Positions 22,311-33,730 of a stretch of DNA of 64,000 nt are shown piece after piece. This DNA comes from [Phialemoniopsis] sp. UDSM-2020 (taxonomy: Eukaryota > Ascomycota > Sordariomycetes > Thyridiales > Thyridiaceae). Position 1 is the stretch's first letter, and each line of letters opens with the position of its first letter. The notes under the pieces were generated by a model, which saw only the letters and a list, made by a program, of their open reading frames with translations, was not told where the DNA came from and made no database searches. The position numbers and the translations under genes are program-made. The stretch spans positions 3,906,001-3,970,000 of the forward strand of contig JAEILZ010000006.1 in the NCBI GenBank assembly GCA_018873225.1, written 5' to 3'.

Positions 22311-23504
22311 CTATCTCTGTCTTTGACTCCAGTCTCTATTATACAAGCCGTACTCCCTCTCTCCCTCGTTGCCCTTTCTGAGACCTAGCCCACCGACGCC
22401 GCAATCGGGCGGGCTCTTGACCTCAAGACCGTGAACATCGTTCTTCAGCTTTGAAAAGACCGACAACGCGTTATTTCTGCCGATGTCCACGAGATCATGC
22501 CCACTGATGGGCACATGCTCGTCATACCATACGCAGCCATTGGGGATGCTTTCGAATGGATAGTCGATGGAGAACATGATCGAGCGAGACCCGATCTCTT
22601 GCATGGCGCACATGAGCGCAGGTGTCGAGAAATGGCCGGACGTCGTGATGAAGAGCTGCGTGCCAAAGTAGTCCCTGATGAGTCTGTCTTTACGCATTGG
22701 CATGTTTGGGAATCGCGCTCGGTTTAGCTTATGATCGATGCGATAGAGGTCGTATGGACTTTGATGCGTTTGCAGTCAGTATATTGAACTTCCCTGTGGT
22801 AGAATTTGGCTTATCACTTACATGTGCTCCCCCATGTGGCCGATTACAAGCTTGAGCTTGGGGAATCTGTCCAGGACGCCAGCGGTGACGATGCCCAGGA
22901 AGTGCATGCCGACCCTATGAGCATATCCGAGGGCAGAGAACTCAAGCCACGGTCGGCCCTTCCACATCTGCTCGTGAATAAGAGGAGTCGCAGCTCTCGG
23001 GTGGAGGTAGACTGGGCAGTCAAGCTCCTCGGCTACTTTCCAAAACTCGTCGTACGAAGGATCGTCGTAAAACAGCATGGTGTTACCATCGCCAGCACTT
23101 TGGTAGTCGTTGATGATGCAGCCTACAAACCCCTTCTTCTCCGTGAAACAGCGACGAAGTTCTTGGCCAGCCTGCGCTGGGTCATGCATGCTCACGGAAA
23201 CCATGCCTGCAAAGCGCTTTGGGTTCTTCACGACCTCATCCGATAGCCTGTCATTGGCCAGGGTGGCAAGTTTTGAGGCTTCCTCCGGATCAGCTTGACC
23301 TTGAGGTCCTGGAGAGGACAGAGACAGGACCATCATCTCTACGCCATTCTCGTCCATCTGCTGTAGTCTTGTGCCGTGAGCATCGAGCAGGTTGGCGATG
23401 AGATCTCCCCCAATCACACCTTTGGGGGCCAGACTTGAGACATCATATGCCTTGAAGTTCTCCTCAATGGCCCAAGCTTCCTCGAGTGCGATCTTGCCGT
23501 ACAT
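22311..23504 (-). CDS. Amidohydrolase-2 decarboxylase (dihydroxybenzoate/resorcylate type)
   Basis: Two exons, 23504 to about 22824 and about 22764 to 22311, give about 375 residues. The joint reads GHMGEHIPYDLYRIDHKLNR. The family removes CO2 from aromatic acids such as 2,3-dihydroxybenzoate, gamma-resorcylate or salicylate in the cytosol, using a catalytic divalent metal. Signatures: the N-terminal metal-binding GKIALEEAW, the MDENGVEMMVLSLSSPGPQG segment, VSVSMHDPAQAGQELRR, GCIINDYQSAGDG, the metal His in CPVYLHPRAATPL, GHMGE, and the catalytic Asp in IMFSIDYPFES. The ATG at 23504 was chosen because family proteins start here. The upstream open frame (to 23765) is probably untranslated leader. 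It is divergent from the DHA1 transporter and convergent with the amidase. Confidence 0.87.
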
Positions 23505-24176
23505 GATGGCTGAAGTCTGGTGGGTGTCGCTAGCTGGACGTGAATTCGTTCCTTGGTCGGTCCCGGGGTATTTGCTTCGTATTGCTGTCAGATTATGGAC
23601 GACAAACTGCCAGTGTTTGGAGTCTACGAAAGGAAGATTTAATCCCAGAAGAGACTGCGACCTCGGCAGTAGTTGCAGGGGGGGAAACCGGGTCTGGAAA
23701 TGTAACAATGTTTCCCCAGCAGGTCCTCGACTTTGCGACACACCCAGGGCGCTGCCATCGGCCAAGTACTTCCGAAATGCAGTACCGAAGTCATTACGTT
23801 CGCTTTACGCATGTTGCCCTAGTGAGAAAGAGGCACAGTTGAGGATCGGCGGGAGCTAACTTGCTTAAGCTTTACCTATCCCCCTTTTCGACAGCTACCG
23901 GCCGCTTGGCAGTGCGGACAACAGCTCCTTTCTCCACGCTTTCCCCGCATATCGTTGACAGCATTGACATTCTTAGCACCCATGTTATTGATATCTCCAC
24001 AAATCAAACCCCGGTACATGGCATAGGGTGTCCTTGTAGATTATCTCTCCTACCTTTCTCCCAAGGGATCAAAACTTGGGGCAACTTAGCTTTGTCCTTC
24101 ATTAAAAAGTCCTGTTCGAAGATTTTTTCGCTCTACTCTTTCTTGTCACTTGGGTCTAGTCGACTGCATCAACACC
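23505..24176. promoter_or_regulatory. Divergent promoter of amidohydrolase and DHA1 transporter
   Basis: 672 bp between outward start codons, with a pyrimidine-rich tract just before the transporter ATG. At 23608-23623 there is a poor match (about 11 of 15) to the shared direct-repeat element. The element may not extend to this pair. Confidence 0.4.
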
Positions 24177-25997
24177 ATGGCGGCGGCTGCGCAAGACAAC
24201 AACCGCGATCCTCTTGACCTGGAGGCGGTCGACTCCCCGCGGAATACGAAGGAAGCAGGTGAGATCGAGCACCAAGACTTCGAAGACGGATCATCGAGCC
24301 CGCCAAAACTTGACCGGCACGGGTTGCCTCTGGTCCCGCAGCCTTCCGACCACGGAGATGATCCTCTGGTATGCTTCTGATAGAAATCTGTGTCGCAACT
24401 AGAAGATGCTAATGATGCCACAGAACTGGTCCTTCCCAGCAAAGCTGGCTGTTCTCCTTCAGATCTCTGTGTTGGCCTTGATAGGAAACATGTCAGCTGC
24501 CGTGATCAACCCCGCGTTCGTTCCTCTCGGGAAAGCCTTTTCGATAACAACCGTCGAAGCGTCTTACGAACTCACGGTTTACGTAAGATAAGCAGGATAA
24601 ATTAGCTCAGTGTTCATTTGCTGATAATTGGTCCTATAGGTCATCTTTGCGGGAGTCGGGCCCTTGTTCATTATGCCACTGTCGAACACACTGGGTCGAC
24701 GACCGATCTACCTCTTCGGAAACCTGCTGGCCGCAAGCACAAACATTGCTGCAGGCTATTGCATAACATGGTCCGGGCTGCTCGCAACACGAGTCTTCAA
24801 TGGAATTGGAGCTGGCTGTACGGTCGCCATGGGCGCGGCCACAATCTGCGACCTCTACTTCCTCCATGAAAGGGGATTGTATATGGGTGTCTACACCTTT
24901 TTCTTGACCAATGGGTAAGTGCCGACATGAGTACTCTCGGTTCATGCTTGCTGACGCTACATAGCCCGCATGTCGCACCGCTTGTCGGTGGATTCGTTGC
25001 GCAGCGCCTTGGATGGAGACAGTGCTTCAGAATCCCGTCTTATGTGCAATTCGCGATGTTTGCGCTCAACCTCGCGTGCCTCCCTGAGACCCTTTACTCC
25101 AGAGCAGCCACCACTCCCGGCCAGACCTACAGGCAAAACAGCTACTTCAACCTCATCACGTTCAGCTCGAATCATATGCCTAAGCGCAAGGTGCACATTC
25201 GAGACTTTGGCAAGCCTTTCAAGATGCTCAAGTACGTGTGCATCTTTGTACCGGGGCTGTACTACATGACGTCCTTCAGCTATGGGACGGTGATCTTCGC
25301 AGCGACAGGATCGCACGTCTTCCGTGAGAAATATGGCTTCAGTGTAGAGACGACGGGTCTCATGCTCTCCGTACCTCTGCTCATCGGATGTCTTATCGGA
25401 GAATTCAACGCCGGTTGGTTCACGGACTGGCTTGTCTACCGAAATGCCAAGAGGAACAACGGCGAACGGTCTCCAGAAGCACGGCTCGACGCTTTGTGGC
25501 TCGCGTTACTTCTGCCTATCGGGCTGATCATTCAGGGCGTTTGCATCAGCCATCACGAGACCACTGGCTGGGTGGGCAACGCGTTCGGGATGGGCATAGC
25601 ATCCTTCGGCCTACAGGTTGCCACCACTTGCGTCTACTCTTACACTACTGATGTAAGTCATTCCTAGACTATGACAACATATCTCATCTAACAATCGTGC
25701 AGTGCTACAAACCCCAAAGCTCCGAGATCTCAAGCGTGCTGAATCTCTTCCGCTCCATATTCAGTGCCTTTATCAGCTTCTATGCGTAAGAGATCTTCGT
25801 TGGTCCCTGATATTGACTCGTACTAATGTTGTGACAGGGTGCCCTTGGCCGACAAGATCCAGTTTCAGTACGCGTGGTTGGTGCTAGCCATGATCAATAT
25901 TGCCTTTTTGTTGCCGTTAGCTATGTTGCGCATACATGGGAAGAGGATTCGGCAGACTGTCTGGCAAGCACCACCGGATTTCAACAGAGACCTTTAA
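24177..25997 (+). CDS. MFS transporter, DHA1-like
   Basis: Exons 24177-24368, 24424-24582, 24640-24914, 24965-25652, 25703-25785 and 25838-25997 give about 518 residues. A polar N-terminal tail of about 60 residues is followed by 12 helices. Drug:H+ antiporter-1 features are FAGVGPLFIMPLSNTLGRRPIYL (motif A), ATRVFNGIGAGCTVAMGAAT, and NGPHVAPLVGGFVAQRLGWRQCF (motif C region). A long central loop carries LPETLYSR and basic residues. Such proteins usually export small molecules, some import them. It is divergent from the decarboxylase-type amidohydrolase, so it may move an aromatic acid or phenol; this is inference. All introns have good borders. Confidence 0.86.
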
Positions 25998-26218
25998 AGG
26001 TAGTGGGTCATAAATGGGGATTGGATTTACTGCTACAACCAACGCCAATCTGTTTGCCAAGAAGACGGCGGTTTCCATGGGGCAGTATAATATGTAGCTG
26101 AAGTTAGGGGTTTTCTATTTACGTGTTCTATCAATATTTCGATTCCCGCATGTGAGCTCACGGTAGCCTGAACTCCAATAAGCCATAATAGCCAGTGATC
26201 TATCTTTCAAAATGATAA

Positions 26219-28446
26219 TCAGAGCTGCGCCTTGGCGCCCTTCAACTCCTCCTTCACAAAGTCTGCACACCTCTCCGCGACCATCATCGTCGGCACCATG
26301 GTGTGCGCGCTCGGAATCCGGGGGAATATACTCGCGTCAGCAATCCGCAACCCCTTGATGCCAAACACCCTAAGCTTCTGGTCCACGACGCCCTGCGTAG
26401 CGTCTCTCGCCATCCGGCACGTGCTCGAGTAGTGCAGGCACGCCCTGCACACGCGCCGCGCGTACGCGTCGACCTCTTCGTCCGAGATGTCGCGCCACTT
26501 GCCCGCAGGCACGGGCTGCAGGTCGAGGTCGGTCGTGCGCAGGCGCTTGAGACCGGGGTTCTTGACGAGCACGCGCTTCGTGGCCGGGTCCCAGTCGCCG
26601 GGGGCGTGGGAGTCGAGAAATGCGTCGAGCACGTCGATGTCCATGCCCGGCGAGAAGAGGAGCGGCGCGTCGTGCGGGTAGCCCGCGTTGCGGAACTCCT
26701 CGGCCCAGCGCATGGCGAAGCGCAGGGCTAGGCGCATGGGAGGCAAGTCGCGCTCGTCGGTGAGCATGGGGTAGTGGATCGTCGGGTGGGCGAAGGGGTC
26801 ATCGTTCTTGAGCTCGAGTCGACCGCGGGAGAAGGGCTGGGGCAGGTTGACGTAGAAGCAGGTGAAGGGGAGGCCGACGTAGTCTGCTGAGTGGGTGAGG
26901 GAGTCGATGGGCGTGATCATGATCTCGGCGTCGGGCAGATTGCGGATGGAGAATTGGTCCATGGTGTCGTGGCCGTCCTTCTCGTGGTTCTGTACCGTCA
27001 AGGTCTTCTTGTCCAGGGCAGTAGTTCGCAGGTAGACTGTCCTCTGAGTGGATCCTAGGCTCAAGATGCCCTTGCCGAGGAAGAAGTATAGAATGAACTG
27101 CCATAATGCGGAAAAGGCATTGAAGATTACGTGAAGCGTGTCATGTTGAGGGAGTTTCACCATAACTGGGAAGGCAACGTGGTCCGTGAATTCATCGCCA
27201 ACCTTGGGAAGATCGTGAACACAGGGAATTCCTTGCGACTCTAGGTGTTTCTTGGGCCCGATACCACTGCAAACGCCACGTCAGTAACACTTCGGCCAGA
27301 TATGTCCACTATGTGGGTTGGCTATACCTCAGCATGAGCAATTGTGGCGTCCGCAAAGCGCCGTTGCAGAGAATTACCTCACGTCTGGCGCGGGCGAAGT
27401 ATGTCCTCCTCGGGCTGTTCTTGTTGTCAGCGGCGACGATCTGGACACCAGTGACTTGATTATTCTTGGTGTCAAGCTCTAGCTTGGAAGCTATGGCGCC
27501 AGTGCAGACTGTCAGATGCCTTTGTCTCTGCAATGCGACATCCTTGCCGAGATAAGCTCGGTAAGTCGAGAGACGTTGAGCCTTGCTGTCCACAGCCTGG
27601 TCGAGATAGTAGTAGGCCTGGGCAGCAGCGCTAGGATCGTTGATGTCCTCCTCAATGGGCAGACCCATCTTTCGCGCACCCTCTTCCAGACTGGTTTGAT
27701 TAGCATGATATATGCAGTAATGACTGGATAAAACACCAACTTACTAAGCGTAATGCGGGAATGCTGGCGGTACTTGTCTGTTCTCGAAAGGACCTACCAT
27801 TGGTCAGCACCCCACGTCTCGCAACTGCATCCACGACCGTCCGCCGTTGCGAACAACTTACCATCATACCCATGAAACGCCTTGCCAGGATGCGACACCG
27901 ACTTCTCCATCCGGCGATAGTACGGCTCGACCCGGTCCCACGACCACTCGTCGAGCCCCAGCTCCTCGGCCCACTGCGCCTGCGTCGCCGGCGGGCCGCG
28001 CGTGACGAGCATGGCGTTCATGCGCGTGGCGCCGCCCATGGCCTCGGCGCCCCAGAGGCGCACGCGCATGCCGCCGAGCGCCTCGACGGGCGCCGACAGG
28101 CGGTCCACGACGGCCTGGATCCAGTCGTACTCCATGGCCTGCGAGAGCACGGGGATGCGCGTCAGCAACGTGTCGCGCACGCGCCCGCGCTCGAGGAGCA
28201 GGACCGAGACGCCCGGGTCCTCGGAGAGGCGGGAGGCGAGGACGCAGCCTGCTGCGCCGGCTGCGGTGCACGTGAAGAAGATCGAGTCAGTCTGGCTGTT
28301 TGACATGGGCTGCTGGATGCGCAAGACGAGCGTGCATGCACGCGCATATGCAGGGGTAACTCACCGCCGACCACAATGTAGTCGAATTCGGCGCCGTCGA
28401 CCTCGTCCGGCCGCCGTTCTGGGTACGGTTTACTGAATGGCCACAT
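26219..28446 (-). CDS. GMC oxidoreductase (glucose-methanol-choline family)
   Basis: Six or so exons on the minus strand. The start MWPFSKPYPERRPDEVDG at 28446 has no signal peptide, so it is probably intracellular. The ADP-binding fold is split by an intron and reads FDYIVVGAGAAGCVLASRLSE once joined. Further: LRLWG...GGATRMNAMLVTRGP (FAD loop), a short exon GPFENRQVPPAFPHYAY, then YLEEGARKMGLP, REVILCNGALRTPQLLMLSGIGP (GMC signature 2) and PKVGDEFTDHV. The C-terminal active-site region is CLHYSSTCRMA, with the catalytic His and the second His region at FPRIPSAHTMVPTMMVAERCADF. It oxidises an alcohol or related substrate with FAD and oxygen or another acceptor. It lies head-to-tail with the NmrA-like gene, 520 bp downstream of it, on the same strand. 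Confidence 0.88.
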
Positions 28447-28966
28447 TATCTTTCCGATTACGATTGGAAGCCGCGCTCTATCGTTTGGGAAGCCAGAAGG
28501 AAATGCAGGGCTGTATATGTCAAAAGGGGTACAACCTTTATGACTTGCGCAAATGGCACCATCATCGACCAGACAAGCTAGGTAAATTTGCAAAGTCCGC
28601 AAGGAGACCCTGAAGGATTGTCCGTTACTCCGCGGTGGGTCCAGTCTGCGCCGCTTCATCTTTCTTGGAATGATGGCCAGGTACCAGGATGACAAGGTCG
28701 CAAAGAGCGCCTTGGCGGTGAACTATTTTCTCACCGAGGAGGAACATTGAAATGTGTGAATTGTTCGATTAATTACCCGCGCGCAGGATTTCCAGCCCTG
28801 CAAGCGCGTGTCTAAACTACCCCGAAGACGCGCGTGTACTCTCATGACATGCATGTGCTTAAAAGCACTTCACTTCTCCACGACAACTCTATCGTCCGAT
28901 CCTGTCATTATCATACTATCATCCGTGACTCGACACCAAGGATACCCATCACTGACCACTACCCCT
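28447..28966. other. Intergenic between GMC oxidoreductase and NmrA-like gene
   Basis: 520 bp with the 5' flank of the GMC gene and the 3' flank of the NmrA-like gene. No gene and no clear motif are seen. Confidence 0.4.
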
Positions 28967-30018
28967 TCACGAGAAGACGGTCATGGGGCTGAACCCATTC
29001 TCCACCATCTCGACAGTACGCTTAGTCGCCTCATCGAGGTCCTCCTTAGGCAGGCCGAGCTTGTCGTTGTCGGTGCCGTGCTCCGACTCGAAATCGGACT
29101 TGGACGACGGCATGAACGCGCGCGCGTACATGCTCGTCGCGACGCCCGTCAGCTCGCCCGCGGCCAGCATCTTGAGCCCGCGCTTCTCGCGCAGGTCCGT
29201 CTGCTCGTAGCTGATCTCCCAGTCGGCGTCCGAGGTGCCCAGCACGCGGTGCAGGCTGTCGAGCATGTCGCGCTGGCTGACGCGGAAGCTCGACACCAGC
29301 ACGGCGCGGTTGTCCCAGTCCGACAGGGACGGCGAGGAGGGGCCGCTGAGCGGCAGGCTGAGCAGGGAGGCGACGGCGCGGCCGCACTGGTCCCACGTGC
29401 TCGTGTTGATCTTGGTCTTGCCGTCGTCGTAAAAGGTCACGGTGCGCTTCTTGATGTCGAAGCCGTACCACGGCTCGCCCAGCCCGAGGCTCCACTCGTA
29501 CCAGAAGCCGCAGCCCATGGCGACGTAGGTGGCGCCGAGGCTCTTGATCTCCTCGTACAGCTTGAGGCCGTTGGCGGCGTACTGCGAGTTCTTGGCCAGG
29601 TCCTCGGTCAGGTAGAGGCCCCAGGTGTTGGGCATGATGTAGGGGACGCCGGCCTTGACGGCGGCCTTGACGAGGGTGGAGTGCAGCGTGGGAGGGGCGC
29701 GCACGGAGAGGGTGATGATGAGGACCTGCTGGCCCTGCAGGGCGGCGACGAGCGAGGCCTCGTCGTCAAAGTTGACGTCTACGACCTTGGCGCCGTCCGG
29801 GTACTTGCCCTTGCTGTCTGCGCGGCGGAGGGTGGTGACGGTGTGCTTGCCGGTCTTGAGGAGGGCCCTGGCAAAGTAGCCTCCGATGCGGCCGGTGGCC
29901 TTTTCAGGACAGTCTTGTCAGTATTGTGTTCGCGGTAGACATCATTGACTTTGATGAGAAAAGGTGAGTCTCTACTTACACCGACAATGGCAACCTTCTC
30001 GGGGTGGCTCTGCGACAT
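28967..30018 (-). CDS. NmrA-like / isoflavone-reductase-like NAD(P)-binding protein
   Basis: Exon 1 starts MSQSHPEKVAIVG at 30018; after an intron with donor GTAAGT the protein continues ATGRIGGYFARALLKTGKH, restoring the GxxGxxG dinucleotide motif of the atypical SDR family. The rest runs to VENGFSPMTVFS at 28967, about 320 residues. Motifs include the LRRADSKGKYPDG stretch after beta-2, LIITLSVRAPPTLHSTLVKAAVKAGVPYIMPNTWG, and a C-terminal half typical of fungal isoflavone-reductase homologues. Members either reduce small phenolic substrates or act as redox-sensing regulators (NmrA). The absence of a clear catalytic Tyr-x3-Lys leaves the function open. GC-rich third positions produce long antisense frames that are not genes. 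Confidence 0.83.
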
Positions 30019-31649
30019 GGTGAAGTTCTTTGTTAATGAAGACGGATGATATGAGATGGTATTATTCAAGGTATTATTCGACAGGATGTTCAAGCTGTCT
30101 GTCTGTATTGTGATGCTGCTCTGGTGATGCTCGATGCTCATAAGAGACATCGGGAACACAAGCAGCCAAAGCCTTTGACTTTATATACACGGCATCGAAG
30201 TGAAACACATTCCCCCAATGTCGGTCCCAACATTCATGTTCATGCCGTCCCTCCACGATACTGGGCGGACTTTAGCTGGGCAAAGTTTGACTAGTGTCAA
30301 CTGGAGTCGTGCCACTGCTGTGATGGTGGCCGGATTTTAGCCCATCTAACTCCAGATTACTCAACTGCCCCGAGCACTGGTTTTGCGGCGCAACCACCGC
30401 CCGAAACGCTCTAGAGCAGCCCGGTCTGCCTGTCGCACCCACAATGATTTGTCGAATCGTGGAAAGGGTGTCGTCGAGAGTCCCTCCGTATATCCACGCC
30501 GGCACGCGCTTGTTGATTGTGTCGGTGGCTCTGTAGCCGAAGGAGGGTTAGATCAATCTTTGTATGTGACTCCCAGCCGAAAGACGGTTAGATCAAACCA
30601 GTGTGATGGGGGAGTTGCTGTACATGGATGGGCAGTCCTCATGCATGATTAATGGTTAGTTCAGTACTTTGCAAGGATTTAGCAGCCTGAAATGGAGTAA
30701 AAGTACTAAAATCCAGGGCTTACTTGGCCGTTGTTGAAGTAGTTTGACCTGAACGGCACTCTTTGCTTAAAATCCAGTTACCTGGCCAGGTACTCCACTA
30801 TGACAGTGGGTTCAGCTTACTGTGCATGTACCCTTGGAGTCGGTGGACGGGCTGGACAGCCGCCGATTTAAAGGTACGTACCAAAGTGACTTGTTGACTT
30901 GTTTCTCGAAATGCATTGCACATTGACAGAAGTCTACAACTCTTAGGATACAAGAAGTGCCGTTGGTCAGAAAAGATGAATGAGATGGCCGCCGTTGCCT
31001 GGCCCTCTGAGAGCATCTCCAGCATGGAAGCTAAATCCGAGCCAAACTGAGCGGGCCTCACTGGCTGGGCGTTGAATTCCGCAAATGCAGCCAGTAGCTT
31101 ACCAAGATACCGGCGCTCGCGCCTCAACCCGGTGTTAATGCGCCTAGATATGGATGCTAAGCTTTTGTCTTCCAGCAGCCGCTCCGCAGATCTCAAAAGG
31201 CATAGAACACTAAGGTGGTGATGGAAGAAGCCGACCCCTAGACCAACGGCATGTCACCCACCAAATTCGACTGCTGTCAATGTGAAAATCCGCTAAATCT
31301 ACGGGTGACATCACCACTGACAAAAAGCTCGCGCAAAACCGACAAGACCGAGCAGATGTTCGCAATGACGATATCGAGTGACCCTGACTAAGTGGAATAA
31401 TCTGCCAATCGTAACAGTAATTGAAGTTGAAAGATGGATCGGATGCAGGTGATCGACAATTTCCCTTGCCCAGTCTGCCATCGACCATGCGGCTCCCACG
31501 GATGATGTCTTGACTTGACACCACCGTTTGGCAGCGTTGTAAGATATCGTCGCCGTTGTCTTAAAAAGTCCTACCTCTTGTGCTGCGTTTCACGACAGGA
31601 ATCGGGCTTTGCTCTTGTAACGATATCTTCTTGTTCAATTATTCGATCC
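30019..31649. other. Intergenic, possible gene relic on minus strand
   Basis: About 1.6 kb without a recognised gene. The minus strand carries an open frame 31196-30798 (132 residues, rich in Arg/Leu) and shorter frames at 31524-31210 that might be exons of an unknown gene or a decayed gene. I could not join them convincingly and do not recognise a family. No repeat or RNA gene is seen. Confidence 0.3.
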
Positions 31650-33448
31650 ATGCCGTCCCAAGAGCGGCCTGCCGACGCCTCGGGCCTCCTCCTGGCCGCC
31701 GCCTGGCCGGACAACGGCTCCGACTCGTCCCAATCACGGATTTCCCGGCCGCATCCGTATCGCTCGGGCGCCCACGATCCCGGTATGCTCGACGAGCATG
31801 AGCGTCGTAGCTTTGACGCTTTCAATGGCAGCGAGAATGGGTTTCGTCATCTCAAACACAAGCAGCCTCACCAGTCTGTTGGCTTCTGGCATCCGCACCT
31901 GAACAAGGTCCGCGTTCATGTCATCAAGCTGTGGGCTCGCACTGGTAAACACAACTCTCGATTAAGGCACTCAAATTCTCATTTCACTCACACTCTTTGA
32001 CAGTATTGGTGCTCATCGTAGCTATCTTGGCCATCTTGTCCCTGTACTGGGCAGTGCTCTTCCGCGCCGACAACAACCTCGCGGCCCTTGTCGTGCACGT
32101 GGTCGACTTTGACGGGCAGGTCGCACCGTACAACACAGTCAAGCCACTCGTTGGACCCGCCGTCACCAAGATGATCGACCAGATGCGCAAGAAGCCCATG
32201 TCGAATCTGGGGTACACCATCCTCCCGGCGTCCGAGTTCGACAACGACCCGATCGCCGTGCGCGAGGCAGTCTACGACTGGAAGTCCTGGGCTGCCATCG
32301 TTGTGAATACCAATGCAACCGCCCTGCTGCAGAGGGCCGTGGAGACCGGCAACAGCTCCTACGACCCGACGGGCGCGGTGCAGATCATCATCCAGTCGGC
32401 GCGCGACCAGACGACGGTGCAGAGCTACATCATGCCTGCCCTCACGAACCTCGTCGACGAGTTTGCCGCCGCCTTCGGTCCCATGTGGGGACAAATGGTG
32501 ATGGCAAACACTTCTCTGACAAGGGAGAACCTACAGAGGGCCGCGACGGCGGTCAATCCCGGTGTCGCGCCAATGATGCTGGATCTCCGACCTTTCTCGC
32601 CACCCACGGCGACTCCAGCCGTCAGCATCGGTCTCATCTACCTGATCATCATGGCCTTCTTTTCCTTCTCCTTCTTTCTACCGATTCACATGGTAAGCAC
32701 CCCCCGCGCGCAAAACAATATGGCACTGCCCTGCCCCCTCAAGCACCGTCTAACCATGCATGCTCCGCAGAAATACATCAAACCCCAAGGCCACCCGCCG
32801 CTGCACTTCTGGCAGCTCATCATCTGGCGCTGGTGCGCCACCATCGCCGCCTACTTCTTCATCTCGCTGACCTACTCGGCCATCTCCCTCGCCTTCCAGG
32901 TGCCCTTCTGGCCCGGCCCGGCCTCGCACACCGAGCCGCCCCCGCCCTGGGGCGCCACCGCCTACGGCCGCGCCACCTTCCCCGTCTACTGGATGCTCAA
33001 CTTTGTCGGCATGACGGCGCTAGGCCTCGCGTGTGAGAACGTCGCCATGCTCGCGGGCCAGCCGTGGACGGCGCTGTGGCTCATCTTCTGGGTCATCACC
33101 AACGTCTCGACGTCGTTCTACGCCGTCGACCTGGCCCCCGGGTTCTACCGGTGGGGGTACGCGTGGCCGCTGCACCACATCGTGCAGGCGAGCCGGCAGC
33201 TGCTGTTCGACCTGCACTCGCGCATCGGGCTCGACTTTGGCGTGCTGTTTGCGTGGTGCGCCGTCAACACGGCGCTGTTCCCGCTGTGCTGCTACTTCAT
33301 GCGGTGGAAGACGGAGCGGGATCAGAGGGTGGCTGAGAAGGAAAAGGATCGGTATGTGGTCAAGACGGATGATGGAGAGAGGGAGTTGCCGAAGAGTAAG
33401 GGCGAGAAGCCGCCTGTTAGGAAGAGAGGGTTCTTGAGAGGTGTGTAG
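31650..33448 (+). CDS. SNG1-like membrane protein (DUF3533)
   Basis: Exons 31650-31944, 32004-32692 and 32771-33448 give about 553 residues. A long polar N-terminus (PSQERPADASGLLLAAAWPD) precedes a membrane helix TVLVLIVAILAILSLYWAVLF. A large extracytosolic segment follows with DFDGQVAPYNTVKPLVGPAV, GYTILPASEF and VYDWKSWAAIVVNTNATALL. Five to six C-terminal helices follow (GLIYLIIMAFFSFSFFLPIHM, WRWCATIAAYFFISLTYSAISLAF and others), then a basic tail. This is the layout of yeast Sng1 (nitrosoguanidine resistance) and its DUF3533 relatives, related to ABC-2-type permeases, implicated in plasma-membrane lipid asymmetry and drug tolerance. No ATP-binding partner is nearby. Confidence 0.87.
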
Positions 33449-33730
33449 TTCGGCGAAATGGGAATTCTCAAGACTTGATTGTTTTGTTAAACATATAATA
33501 GAACGCGGTATATAAATAGATTATTGCAATAATTAGTTAAGATCCATGAAACTTATTGACGATGTTAGCTGTGTGTCGTGGCGTCCCCTTCCCCGCATTC
33601 GGGGCTCTTAGGCGATGGCGTCAGCACTCCTCACGGCACCTGCTCACTGAACAGCGCCTGCCGCTTCAGCATCCGTGTGCATGTTCATCTCAACATTATC
33701 TCAAAGAAAATGTAGACAACCAAACCAAGC

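Noticed and set aside
23505..23765. N-terminal extension of the amidohydrolase-2 gene
   Set aside because: The open frame continues upstream, but family proteins start at the MYGKIALEEA position, so the extension is taken as untranslated leader.
28808..29938. 376-residue plus-strand open frame over the NmrA-like gene
   Set aside because: Low-complexity, Val/Ala/Arg/Gly-rich translation typical of the antisense of GC-biased coding sequence; the minus strand has a clear gene.
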